From assembly GCA_028289375.1 (NCBI GenBank), contig JANQQK010000078.1, positions 22,532-86,531 of the forward strand: a DNA stretch of 64,000 nucleotides, read 5' to 3'. A program made the position numbers and the translations under genes. Below, one piece after another: positions 8,891 to 17,027 of the stretch. The DNA is from Phycisphaerae bacterium. GTDB taxonomy: Bacteria > Planctomycetota > Phycisphaerae > UBA1845. The notes under the pieces were generated by a model that worked only from the letters and a program-made list of their open reading frames with translations, searched no databases and had not been told where the DNA came from. Within the stretch, counting starts at the first letter, position 1. Each line of letters opens with the position of its first letter.

Positions 8891-10465
8891 ATGGACGACG
8901 CACTTTCAATCAAACTTGAACTCGACAAGGCCGAGTGTCTACGCGGTGAGTCCGTCTTTTTCAAGGTCACGGTCACAAACGACGGGCAGGCACCGTTCAG
9001 CGGTTTCCCGGAATTCGACGACGATTTCAAGACGGTCTCGCTGCGTGCTCAATCACGCCGGCGTCAGCTGACGGCGGGTCAACTCTCTGCCGGCCATCGC
9101 GACGGCGTGCCGCATCATGATCCGCAGGAACCAGCACCGACGATCACGCTTCAACCGGGCGACTCGGCCACGCTCACAGGTGATCTGCTCGAATGGTTCA
9201 GCTACTTGTATCCCGATACGTTCGACATCTCTGCGATTCACATTTTTGGATTCGAGTCCGAACCGGTCCGGTTGACGGTTCGTCCCTGCGCAACGGTCGG
9301 GGCCACGACGTCGCGTGTTGCGTCGCAGAATCCGACCGCACCGCTCGCCAATGCATGGGTGCATGATGACTCCGGCGAGAACGTCATTTTCTACGAACAG
9401 CAAAGCCCCATCGTGCCGCGCAATCCGCGACACGGAATCCGCATGGCGACCGTGAAGGACGCTGTTGATCCGCAGGCGGCAGGGCTGTCCGACAGCACCG
9501 TCGAGACCGGGCATGTTGTGTGGCTTGAGGGCAAGAAACTGCACGTGGCTTCGGCCACCATCGGTGACACCGCCGATGTGCACCGTGGCGACCTGAAAGC
9601 CCCATTCGCCGGTCGCATTCTCGGCTCGCCGCTGAGCGCGCCGAACAACACACTCTGGATTCCACTGATCAACAGCGACAACACAGAAGCCGCCATCATG
9701 CAGGTCGCATCGGATGGTACGGCGTATACGTATCCGATCCCCCTGGGTGGGACGACGCCGGTCGGTCCATACGCCTGTTACTGGGAGTATGACCTGCGGT
9801 TGCACTTCTGCTGGGCGGGCGACAAGGGACGCGAGGTGCACCACGCTCGGTTGCCGTTGACCGATCCGGATTCGGGCTTCGTCTCGCGATCGGCATTCGT
9901 CTCGGACGATCCGATCACGTGGATCGCCGGTTACCTGGATCGCGATGCTCCGTTTCGTGAGGCGCCCTATTTCGCGGAGCAGACACCGCCAGCCCAGCGT
10001 GATCGACCGCAACCACCTCCGCCGCCGCCGATCATGCTTTGGTGCGTCGCAGCCACGCCATCGGCGCTGCATTGCACTCGCGTGCACACAGGGCGGGGAT
10101 TCGAGACCGATCGCGTGACCCTTGGTCTTCAGCATGCCGATAAGATGAACGTGATCGGTTCCGTGGTGACGAACGAGAAGTACGAACTCGCGATGCTGAT
10201 GGCCGACGAACACGGTCGATTGTTCTACGCGAGCACAGCGTTGCGCTACTGCGACCCGTTGGACAAGTTCATCAGCGAGAACGTGACCACCGAAGCTCAC
10301 CCTGGTCTTGTGACGGCCAGTCCGCAGGGCACGTCGCCATGGGTCTACCTGCGCCACGTCGGCCAGCAGAAGACCGTTGTGTTCACACGCATCGAACCGC
10401 GCGAAGAGCTTGATCCCGTTGAGCGTCACGAGCGGAAGTTCGAAGAACGACGCATGAGGAGATAA
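8891..10465 (+). CDS. Unrecognised protein of the VgrG-PAAR operon
   Basis: I do not recognise this 524-residue protein. It starts 26 nt after the metallopeptidase gene and ends 2 nt before the PAAR gene, so it is certainly part of the operon. The first ~110 residues resemble an Ig-like or bacterial macroglobulin-type beta domain (start M-D-D-A-L-S-I-K-L-E-L). The remainder is beta-rich with repeating W/H-containing strands, compatible with a propeller. There is a proline run near residue 378. No signal peptide or transmembrane segment is present. By position it could be an effector chaperone or adaptor, an immunity factor, or a second cargo; nothing in the sequence settles this. Confidence 0.65.
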   Translation: MDDALSIKLELDKAECLRGESVFFKVTVTNDGQAPFSGFPEFDDDFKTVSLRAQSRRRQLTAGQLSAGHRDGVPHHDPQEPAPTITLQPGDSATLTGDLLEWFSYLYPDTFDISAIHIFGFESEPVRLTVRPCATVGATTSRVASQNPTAPLANAWVHDDSGENVIFYEQQSPIVPRNPRHGIRMATVKDAVDPQAAGLSDSTVETGHVVWLEGKKLHVASATIGDTADVHRGDLKAPFAGRILGSPLSAPNNTLWIPLINSDNTEAAIMQVASDGTAYTYPIPLGGTTPVGPYACYWEYDLRLHFCWAGDKGREVHHARLPLTDPDSGFVSRSAFVSDDPITWIAGYLDRDAPFREAPYFAEQTPPAQRDRPQPPPPPPIMLWCVAATPSALHCTRVHTGRGFETDRVTLGLQHADKMNVIGSVVTNEKYELAMLMADEHGRLFYASTALRYCDPLDKFISENVTTEAHPGLVTASPQGTSPWVYLRHVGQQKTVVFTRIEPREELDPVERHERKFEERRMRR

Positions 10466-10467
10466 CC

Positions 10468-10755
10468 ATGCCACCAGCAGCACGTGTTATGGATATGCAC
10501 ACATGTCCCATGGTCACCGGCGTGGTTCCGCATGTCGGTGGTCCGATCGCCATGGGGTCGATGACGGTCAAGATCGGCTGGATGCCGGCGGCCCGAGTCA
10601 CCGACATGGTCACGTGCACAGGCCCGCCGGACATGATCTCCAAGGGATCCACGAGCGTGAATATCGATTTTCTGCCAGCCGCCCGCCAGGGCGATTTGAC
10701 GGCGCACGGCGGTAACATCACGGTCGGATTCCCACAAGTCAATATCGGCGGGTAG
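10468..10755 (+). CDS. PAAR-motif spike-tip protein
   Basis: Small (95-residue) conical protein that sharpens the VgrG spike and helps load effectors. It starts P-P-A-A-R and repeats the P-A-A-R signature at the second and third thirds (M-P-A-A-R and L-P-A-A-R), with the expected H and C residues (M-H-T-C-P near 11, C-T-G-P-P near 50) that bind the tip metal ion. Length matches stand-alone PAAR proteins, so there is no fused toxin. It overlaps no neighbour but begins 2 nt after the upstream stop, implying translational coupling. It closes the operon. Confidence 0.95.
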   Translation: MPPAARVMDMHTCPMVTGVVPHVGGPIAMGSMTVKIGWMPAARVTDMVTCTGPPDMISKGSTSVNIDFLPAARQGDLTAHGGNITVGFPQVNIGG

Positions 10756-10783
10756 ATACTGAAGGCATGCCCGGGACGAGGCA

Positions 10784-10857
10784 CGTCCCCGTCAGGATTC
10801 GAACCTGAAACCTTCGGCTTCGGAGGCCGACGCGCTATCCAATTGTGCCACGGGGAC
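10784..10857 (-). tRNA. tRNA-Arg (anticodon CCG)
   Basis: A complete 74-nt cloverleaf folds on the minus strand: 7-bp acceptor GTCCCCG/CGGGGAC with discriminator G, 4-bp D arm, anticodon stem TCGGC/GCCGA with loop CTCCGAA (anticodon CCG), 5-nt variable loop and T arm TCAGG-TTCGAAT-CCTGA. CCA is not encoded. A GGGACG/CGTCCC hairpin overlaps the 3' end. Confidence 0.96.
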
Positions 10858-10893
10858 TATTGGGAAGCGAGTCTACCGGAGTACGATGGTGCG

Positions 10894-11592
10894 TCAAGCG
10901 TGGCGCTTGTGGGCGATCACGACGTATTGAGCGCCGAGCGGTACACGCAGCAACCACCGCTCCAGTGGTCGCAGCGCGGCAAGGGGCCGCGGGAAGTAGA
11001 AAAGAAACGCCGTTTCCAGCAATTCCAGTCCGGCGTCCTGACACAGCCTGGCAACGCCCCAGTGGCTTATCATGTGGGCATCGCGGTCGAATGGAATCCG
11101 CCGCATCACAAGGTGCGTTCCGGGATTCAGCGGGTTGTTTTCAAACAAGAAGAGGTGGCCACCGGGTCGCAGGCAGTCGGCCATGCGCTTGAACACGTCA
11201 CGGCGCTCGGTCTGTTCGACGTGATGAATCACACCGTTGCAGTGCACGATGGACTGTCCGTCCGGGGCGTTGTCTGTGTGACCAAAGTGCACACGGTTCG
11301 CGGAATGAATGGTGGCTGCCTTATCGATGCAGGCTTGCGATACGTCGACGCCCGTGACCGTGGCGCTGGGGAACACGTTTGACAACTGTGCGGTCACGTC
11401 ACCGACACCGCATCCGTAGTCCACGATGTTGTCGGGAGGTGAGACACCACGCTTTGCCAACCACTCCTGCAGAAAATCCAATCGTCCGCGGGCGAAATAG
11501 TGCTTGTCTTCACCCGACAGATCGAGGCCTCGCTGGCAGCAGGCTTCGTATTCAGCGGCGTAGCGATCGAACTCGGCCGTCTGTGAGGTCAT
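10894..11592 (-). CDS. Class I SAM-dependent methyltransferase (second of a pair)
   Basis: Rossmann-fold methyltransferase (232 residues) that moves a methyl group from SAM to an unknown small molecule or glycan lipid. Motif I is V-D-Y-G-C-G-V-G-D (~residue 58), followed by an acidic G-V-D-V-S at strand 2 and the post-motif N-G-V-I-H-H-V-E typical of UbiE/COQ5-like enzymes. The start is the ATG at 11592, whose ATGA overlaps the stop of the upstream methyltransferase. It is the last gene of the glycan operon running from 15693 down to 10894. Confidence 0.85.
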   Translation of the reverse strand: MTSQTAEFDRYAAEYEACCQRGLDLSGEDKHYFARGRLDFLQEWLAKRGVSPPDNIVDYGCGVGDVTAQLSNVFPSATVTGVDVSQACIDKAATIHSANRVHFGHTDNAPDGQSIVHCNGVIHHVEQTERRDVFKRMADCLRPGGHLFLFENNPLNPGTHLVMRRIPFDRDAHMISHWGVARLCQDAGLELLETAFLFYFPRPLAALRPLERWLLRVPLGAQYVVIAHKRHA

Positions 11593-12260
11593 TCCGTCGG
11601 CTCGCAATCGTGTGGTTTGTCCAGCACGGCCACAAAGTGCAGGCGTCCGTCAAACAGCCACGAAAATGGACGTGGATAGAGTCTGAAATCCCGAACGTAG
11701 CGCGGCGATGCGTATCCAAGCGATGCGAATACGTCCGACCATTCGCGACGCGTCAGAAACGTGAACGGACACGGCACGCCGTAAGGCCGATTGCCGACGA
11801 TGTCCATGAATGAGAGCAGCTTGTGCTCGATCCATGAATCAGCCACCACGTCCTTGATCACCACCTGCCGCCGCGCGACGCGGACGATTTCCGACAGCAG
11901 TTCTCTCGCATGATGCGTATGGTGCAGCACATCGACGATCAGAACGCCGTCGAAGCTGTCCGCCTCCATCGGGATGTGCAGTCCGTCGAACGACGAAACC
12001 GGAATGCTCGTCGCGCTTCGCGCCGACACATCCAGGCCGGTGATGGTCACGTCCGATCGCCGATCCATGATCATCCGGTCGATTCCGCCGTCACCGCAGC
12101 CGACATCCAGCCATTTTCCCGATGTGGACATCGATGTACTTAGAACTTCAGCCAACGTATGCGTCCGACGCGTGTGCACCCATCGTTGATGCAAACGCTG
12201 TGTCAACGTCGGAGCGACACAGGGCGAGTTCGGTTGTTCCAGAACGGCTGAGTTCGACAT
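11589..12260 (-). CDS. Class I SAM-dependent methyltransferase (first of a pair)
   Basis: A 223-residue methyltransferase with motif I W-L-D-V-G-C-G-D-G-G and a motif II region containing D-V-L-H-H-T. It lies 4 nt after the glycosyltransferase stop (12265) and overlaps the next methyltransferase by ATGA, so the three are co-translated. An in-frame GTG at 12296 would overlap the glycosyltransferase end and has a weak GGAAG site; the ATG at 12260 is preferred. The substrate is unknown; by context it may methylate a lipid-linked sugar or a polyprenyl-type intermediate. Confidence 0.83.
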   Translation of the reverse strand: MSNSAVLEQPNSPCVAPTLTQRLHQRWVHTRRTHTLAEVLSTSMSTSGKWLDVGCGDGGIDRMIMDRRSDVTITGLDVSARSATSIPVSSFDGLHIPMEADSFDGVLIVDVLHHTHHARELLSEIVRVARRQVVIKDVVADSWIEHKLLSFMDIVGNRPYGVPCPFTFLTRREWSDVFASLGYASPRYVRDFRLYPRPFSWLFDGRLHFVAVLDKPHDCEPTE

Positions 12261-12264
12261 GGTC

Positions 12265-13503
12265 TTATACTGGTTGTACGACCGATGGTGCGTCACTGAC
12301 TTCCGCTGCGGTCCGTCGTGGCGTCGCGACTGTCACAGCCTGACGTTTTTTCAGCAGCGACATGATCCGCAGCATTAGCCATGTCACGCCGACAATGCAT
12401 GCCATCGTCAAGAGCGAACTCGACGCAATCACCCGCCACCAATGAATGTATACCTTGCCCGTCGTGAAGTACTGCCAGAATCCCTTGCCACAAAGCAGCA
12501 CAGCCACACCGACACAAGCGGTCACCATCGGGATGGCGGACCGCGTCTCGAACAGTTTGCCAATCCATCGCTGCAGCCATGTTCGCTGTGGTGCCCGGGG
12601 CAAGGCGATGTCGATGATTTCATCCGCCACGGCAGTCGCCGCCAGCAACAGCATCGCCAGCGTCACGCTCAAGAGCGCCGCCACCGCACGATAGATCATC
12701 CAGTCGGCCAAGTGCCCCTCTTCCATGTAGCGTGACAGCGGATGCACCATCATGCCGAATGTTGCAATCAGCAGCGCGGCGAGCATGGGCAGAATGATCC
12801 GCGAGGGTCTGGCCACCAACGCCGCATCCGCAATCGTCAGCGTGAAGCGCAACCCGTCGCGGACGACGCTCAATTTCGACCGTCCGATCCGCTCCGAGTA
12901 GGTCATCGGGATCTCAACGATTCGCAGATGATCATCCATCAACACCCGCGCACTCATCGCCGGTGTGAAGTGAAGCCCATCCGGAAGCGGATAAAGACTC
13001 TTCAAGGACGTCGCCCGGATCACGCGCATCCCACTGGCCGTGTCCGACACGCGCTTGCGCGCCAACACGCCGAGCATCATCGCGTACACCTTGTTGCCGA
13101 TCGTCCGCACCAACGGCATCTGCGAATCAGGTCCCATCCGCGACCCGATCACCACATCCGCCCGCTCCGCTTCCATGGCATGACACATGTCGCCAAAGTA
13201 AAGCGGATCACAAGTTCCATCCGAATCGAGAAACGACAGCAAGTCTCCGCCGCCAGCCTCGAAACCCGCCTTGATCGCCGCACCGTATCCCTGGTTCTGT
13301 TCAAACTCGATCAGTGACACGCCGGCGAAAGAGCGTGCGATCTCAGCCGTACGATCCGTAGACCCATCGCTGACAACCACGATGTTCACGTCTGTCACCG
13401 GCGACGCGTTGCAGATGTGCGGCACCGCCTCCTGACAACGCCGGATCGTGCTGCCGATGGCTTCCTCTTCGTTCAACGCCGGAATGACAATGGTCAGCTT
13501 CAC
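12265..13503 (-). CDS. Membrane-anchored family 2 glycosyltransferase (DPM1/GtrB-like)
   Basis: Inverting GT2 enzyme that probably transfers a sugar from a nucleotide donor to a polyprenyl phosphate at the inner face of the cytoplasmic membrane. The N-terminal half has L-T-I-V-I-P-A-L-N-E-E-E, V-V-S-D-G-S-T-D, N-Q-G-Y-G-A-A and the metal-binding D-S-D. The C-terminal ~170 residues hold four membrane segments. The start is GTG 13503, with AGGAG 7 nt upstream, not the unsupported ATG at 13533. It lies 47 nt after the multi-pass membrane protein gene in the same operon. Confidence 0.9.
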   Translation of the reverse strand: MKLTIVIPALNEEEAIGSTIRRCQEAVPHICNASPVTDVNIVVVSDGSTDRTAEIARSFAGVSLIEFEQNQGYGAAIKAGFEAGGGDLLSFLDSDGTCDPLYFGDMCHAMEAERADVVIGSRMGPDSQMPLVRTIGNKVYAMMLGVLARKRVSDTASGMRVIRATSLKSLYPLPDGLHFTPAMSARVLMDDHLRIVEIPMTYSERIGRSKLSVVRDGLRFTLTIADAALVARPSRIILPMLAALLIATFGMMVHPLSRYMEEGHLADWMIYRAVAALLSVTLAMLLLAATAVADEIIDIALPRAPQRTWLQRWIGKLFETRSAIPMVTACVGVAVLLCGKGFWQYFTTGKVYIHWWRVIASSSLLTMACIVGVTWLMLRIMSLLKKRQAVTVATPRRTAAEVSDAPSVVQPV

Positions 13504-13550
13504 GCGCAGACTCCTCTCGCAGGCAAGACACAACGGTCCCTCTCGGTGGG

Positions 13551-15536
13551 TTATCGCCCGTTCGCCAGTCTGGCTGAACGCAAATCCGGCTTGGATACGG
13601 GCACTTTTCGAATGACGTGGTAGACCCGCGTGATAGGCCCTCCCGGCGAGAGTGGGGCGTGGGAGTCGTCGTAGACGAGCCGAAGGGTGTAGGCGGTGGA
13701 TTGTGCAGCCGGCATGGCGTTGCCGTCTCCGCGGACATAGACGTAATCAACGCTCGGCGGCAGGGCGTTCGCATCCGGCGCATGCACGGCCAGCATCCGT
13801 CGCCACTGCACCGGATCGATCACGCGGTTTGAGAGCGCTTCCCCTGACAGTGCATACGTCATCGTTTCCGATTCCGACTCGGTATTCAGCACGACCGACC
13901 CCGGCGCAATCACATCGAACAAATCGGGCGTCAGGTAGAACGCGGGACGATGCCAATTGCCGTCCCGCAGCCGCCCGGCCAGATCGCGCGCCGGCTGCAA
14001 CCCCGCGATCGCCCCCGACACGCACAATCCGATCGACGCTGCGTAAGCCATCGATCGTGGTCGTGACTGCAGCAGCCACTCCACACCCATCACGCCGACA
14101 GGTATCGCGAGGAGAATCGTTGCCAATGAATAGCGCGTGTACATCTTGAACTGCGTCAGGTGCAGGAGCAGTCCTACACCGATCACGCCCACGATCATCC
14201 AACGGCGGAACGCTGTGTCCCCACGTTTGCGCCGCGAGAGGAGCGTCCCGATCGCAAGCAACAGGCCAAGCGGAACGATCATCGCGTATGTCGCACCGGT
14301 CCCATCCTCAACGCCATACCCATACCCACTGCCGAATTTGAATTCCCGCCACGGCAGGACCATCAGTTTCCAGACGCGCTCCACAATCGGCAGCGATGCA
14401 ACGCTTCCCGAAGACGCAAAGATCTCGTTGAGCGGTGTTCCGCCATGCGTCCACTCGCCATCCGCATACGCCAGCGGGTAGAGCGGCTGCCCGGTGACCA
14501 GATACGCCCGCAGCGGCCAAAACCACATACCCGCCACACAACACGCGCCAAACGTCAGCCCGGAAACCGTCAGTCGATCCAAGAGGCCGCATTCCGTCCG
14601 CCGCAACCGCCATGCAACCAGCAACACGCCGCACCCCAGCACGACTGCCAGCACCCAGTAGGTCGTGCGCGTCCCGGCTGCAATCCCCGCCGCCAGCCCA
14701 GCCACACCCATCAGCAGGCACATGTGCTTCGCGCGATCGACGCGCGTCGCCGACAGAATGGCCAGCAGTCCCGCCAGCCAGAAAGACGCCGCGAACAGAT
14801 CGACGTAATTCGAATACATCTGATAGATGACGACGGGCGTCGACAACATCAAGCCAGCCGCCATCCACCGACCGACAACGCCCACGCCAAGCAGCGCTGC
14901 GATCTCAAAAAGCACCAACGCTGCGAGCAGACCCTGAGGCACGCTGATGATTGGCAACAGACGCTCGAACCCACCCGCCAGCAGAATCATGGCCGGAACA
15001 TCGCCGCCGGCTGCCTGTGCCATGTGCGGACTGAACGGCGGCAATGTCAGTGCGCCATCCTGCACCCACAGCACCGCCGCCGGAAGATGGTAATGCACCG
15101 AATCGTAGCCCGTCGGGAAGCGTGACAGCGCGTCGACCAGAAACACAAAGTGTGTCCCCGCCAGAATCAGCACCGGCACAAACCAGGTCCGGGACCATCG
15201 TCGCGGCTGTGTTGGGACGCATGTAGGTGTGTCGTCGCCTTTGAACGGCACGACAGTGCGTGCGAGCATGACAAGTGCGACAACCAGAACGGCGAACGTC
15301 GCGAGAATCCACCATGGTCTTACGATCCGAACCTGCTCGAACAACGACAGCGCCCCGAGAATCTGCACCGCGATCATCAACGCGGCTGTCGGCACCACCG
15401 CCGACAACGCCAGTGCACTCCCCGGTCGCCGCACGCCGGCACGTCGCAGGATCGGTCGTGACCAACACACGCCGACCAACCAGACGGCTGCCATCCCGAC
15501 GACGGCCCATGGCTGGAATGTCACCAGACCTGTCAT
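13551..15536 (-). CDS. Multi-pass membrane glycosyltransferase-like protein (GT-C/ArnT-PMT type)
   Basis: A 661-residue protein with about a dozen hydrophobic segments. After the first few segments a loop reads G-Y-D-S-V-H-Y-H-L-P, the position where GT-C enzymes (PMT, ArnT) keep their catalytic acidic residue. The last ~150 residues form a soluble, presumably periplasmic domain. By family it would move a sugar from a polyprenyl carrier onto a lipid or protein outside the membrane, which fits the GT2 gene downstream making the carrier. The ATG at 15536 sits 1 nt after the stop of the small membrane ORF, so the two are coupled. GT-C assignment is by topology and motif, not by close identity. 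Confidence 0.72.
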   Translation of the reverse strand: MTGLVTFQPWAVVGMAAVWLVGVCWSRPILRRAGVRRPGSALALSAVVPTAALMIAVQILGALSLFEQVRIVRPWWILATFAVLVVALVMLARTVVPFKGDDTPTCVPTQPRRWSRTWFVPVLILAGTHFVFLVDALSRFPTGYDSVHYHLPAAVLWVQDGALTLPPFSPHMAQAAGGDVPAMILLAGGFERLLPIISVPQGLLAALVLFEIAALLGVGVVGRWMAAGLMLSTPVVIYQMYSNYVDLFAASFWLAGLLAILSATRVDRAKHMCLLMGVAGLAAGIAAGTRTTYWVLAVVLGCGVLLVAWRLRRTECGLLDRLTVSGLTFGACCVAGMWFWPLRAYLVTGQPLYPLAYADGEWTHGGTPLNEIFASSGSVASLPIVERVWKLMVLPWREFKFGSGYGYGVEDGTGATYAMIVPLGLLLAIGTLLSRRKRGDTAFRRWMIVGVIGVGLLLHLTQFKMYTRYSLATILLAIPVGVMGVEWLLQSRPRSMAYAASIGLCVSGAIAGLQPARDLAGRLRDGNWHRPAFYLTPDLFDVIAPGSVVLNTESESETMTYALSGEALSNRVIDPVQWRRMLAVHAPDANALPPSVDYVYVRGDGNAMPAAQSTAYTLRLVYDDSHAPLSPGGPITRVYHVIRKVPVSKPDLRSARLANGR

Positions 15537-15537
15537 C

Positions 15538-15693
15538 TCACAGCTTCTCCATCAGCCGCTTCAGTTCGGTCCAGAAGATCGGCACTGCCCGCGAAGACAG
15601 CAGGTATGTCACCAACGACGCCGCCATGACGGCCAGCGCAACCCAACCCTTCCACCGTGCCGCTTCACCATGACCTCTCGATGCGCGCTCCAT
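15538..15693 (-). CDS. 51-residue single-pass membrane peptide
   Basis: Short gene at the head of the glycan operon. A charged N-terminus is followed by one membrane segment (W-V-A-L-A-V-M-A-A-S-L-V-T-Y-L-L, ~17-32) and an amphipathic tail (F-W-T-E-L-K-R-L-M-E-K-L). Its TGA is separated from the ATG of the GT-C-like gene by a single base, which argues for translation. The Shine-Dalgarno is weak. The role is unknown; a small partner subunit of the transferase is possible. Confidence 0.55.
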   Translation of the reverse strand: MERASRGHGEAARWKGWVALAVMAASLVTYLLSSRAVPIFWTELKRLMEKL

Positions 15694-15779
15694 CCCATGA
15701 TTATCGGTACCAACGACCGCCCGAATGAAACGCCGACCAACTTGGCGTGACCTGCCCCAACGCCTACACTCGGCCCGCC

Positions 15780-17015
15780 ATGCACGAATGGAATCCGACG
15801 CACACGAACGAACTTCCCTACCTCTCAGCCGACGTTCCCGGCATTGGCGGTGAGATCAGGCAGCATATCGAGGATTTCCAGGTCGAGGAGGTACCCGCCT
15901 ATCAGCCCTGCGGCGAGGGGACACACGTCTATCTCAGGGTTGAAAAGAAGGGTCTGACCACCATGGACCTTACCCGCAAGGTGGCCGCCCAACTCGGCAA
16001 GCAGTCCCGCGATGTCGGTTTCGCCGGTCTGAAGGACGCCCGCGCCGTCACCCGCCAATGGCTTAGCGTTGAACATGTCGACGAGAAGCAGGTCGAGGCC
16101 ATCGATCTGCCCAATGCGCGGGTTCTCGATATCTCCCGCCACACCAACAAGCTCAAGCTCGGCCACCTTCGCGCGAACCGCTTCCTGATTCGCATCAGAG
16201 ACGCCCACGATTCCGGTGGTGATCGCGCACGCCGCATCAAGGACATGCTGACACAACGCGGCATGCCCAATTACTTCGGGCCTCAGCGATTCGGCATCCG
16301 TGGCGACAACGCGCTTATCGGACGTGCTGCCCTCGTCGGCGATTTCGACACCGCGCTGGCCGTCATGCTCGGAAGGCCCACCGCCGCCGACCATGGCGAC
16401 ATCCGCAAGGCACGCCAGTTGTTCGACGAAGGAAAGCTCCGCGAAGCGAAAGACGCCTGGCCTTACACGTCGCGACAACAGAAGGGCGTGCTGCAATCAC
16501 TCATACGCATGAAAGGCAACGCCCGCCGAGCATGGCGCGCGATGGACCACAGCCTGCGACGGTTGATGATCTCCGCCTTCCAAAGTCAGTTATTCAACGA
16601 CGTGCTCGCGGCGCGCATCAACGAGATCGATCGACTGCAGGATGGCGACGTCGCCATGAAGCACGCCAACAACGCCTGCTTCCTTGTCGAACAGGCCGAC
16701 GTCGAGCAACCCCGCTGCGATGCCTTCGAGATTTCGCCGACCGGTCCGATCTTCGGTCATCGCGTCAAGAACACCGGTGGTGCACCGCGTGACCTCGAAG
16801 ACCGCGTCCTCAAGACAGCCAAAATCGATCTTGATGCGTTTCGATCCAAGGATGGCATGAAATTCCCCGGCGAACGTCGTGCCCTCCGCGTGCGCCCCGA
16901 GGATGTCGACGTCACCAGTGGCACGGACGACAACGGCCCCCACGTGTCACTCGCCTTCACGCTTCCTCCCGGTTGCTACGCGACATCCGTGACGCGGGAA
17001 GTCTGCAAATCCTGA
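15780..17015 (+). CDS. truD: tRNA pseudouridine(13) synthase TruD
   Basis: Converts U13 of tRNA-Glu to pseudouridine. The 411-residue product contains the TruD signature G-F-A-G-L-K-D-A-R-A-V-T-R-Q with catalytic Asp86, and P-N-Y-F-G-P-Q-R-F-G, as well as the family-specific insertion. Length is in the upper family range. The start is the ATG at 15780; an upstream in-frame GTG at 15747 would only add a non-conserved leader. It is convergent with modC, with 12 nt between the stops. Confidence 0.95.
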   Translation: MHEWNPTHTNELPYLSADVPGIGGEIRQHIEDFQVEEVPAYQPCGEGTHVYLRVEKKGLTTMDLTRKVAAQLGKQSRDVGFAGLKDARAVTRQWLSVEHVDEKQVEAIDLPNARVLDISRHTNKLKLGHLRANRFLIRIRDAHDSGGDRARRIKDMLTQRGMPNYFGPQRFGIRGDNALIGRAALVGDFDTALAVMLGRPTAADHGDIRKARQLFDEGKLREAKDAWPYTSRQQKGVLQSLIRMKGNARRAWRAMDHSLRRLMISAFQSQLFNDVLAARINEIDRLQDGDVAMKHANNACFLVEQADVEQPRCDAFEISPTGPIFGHRVKNTGGAPRDLEDRVLKTAKIDLDAFRSKDGMKFPGERRALRVRPEDVDVTSGTDDNGPHVSLAFTLPPGCYATSVTREVCKS

Positions 17016-17027
17016 GCATCCGGCCAC

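Noticed and set aside
9053..10483. 476-codon open frame antisense to the unknown operon protein
   Set aside because: The plus-strand gene has clear operon spacing with PAAR; the antisense frame has no ribosome site and an R/H-rich composition typical of high-GC shadows.
10773..10789. Terminator between PAAR and tRNA-Arg
   Set aside because: The GGGACG/CGTCCC hairpin uses the 3' acceptor strand of the tRNA and has no T run on either strand; it is probably incidental.
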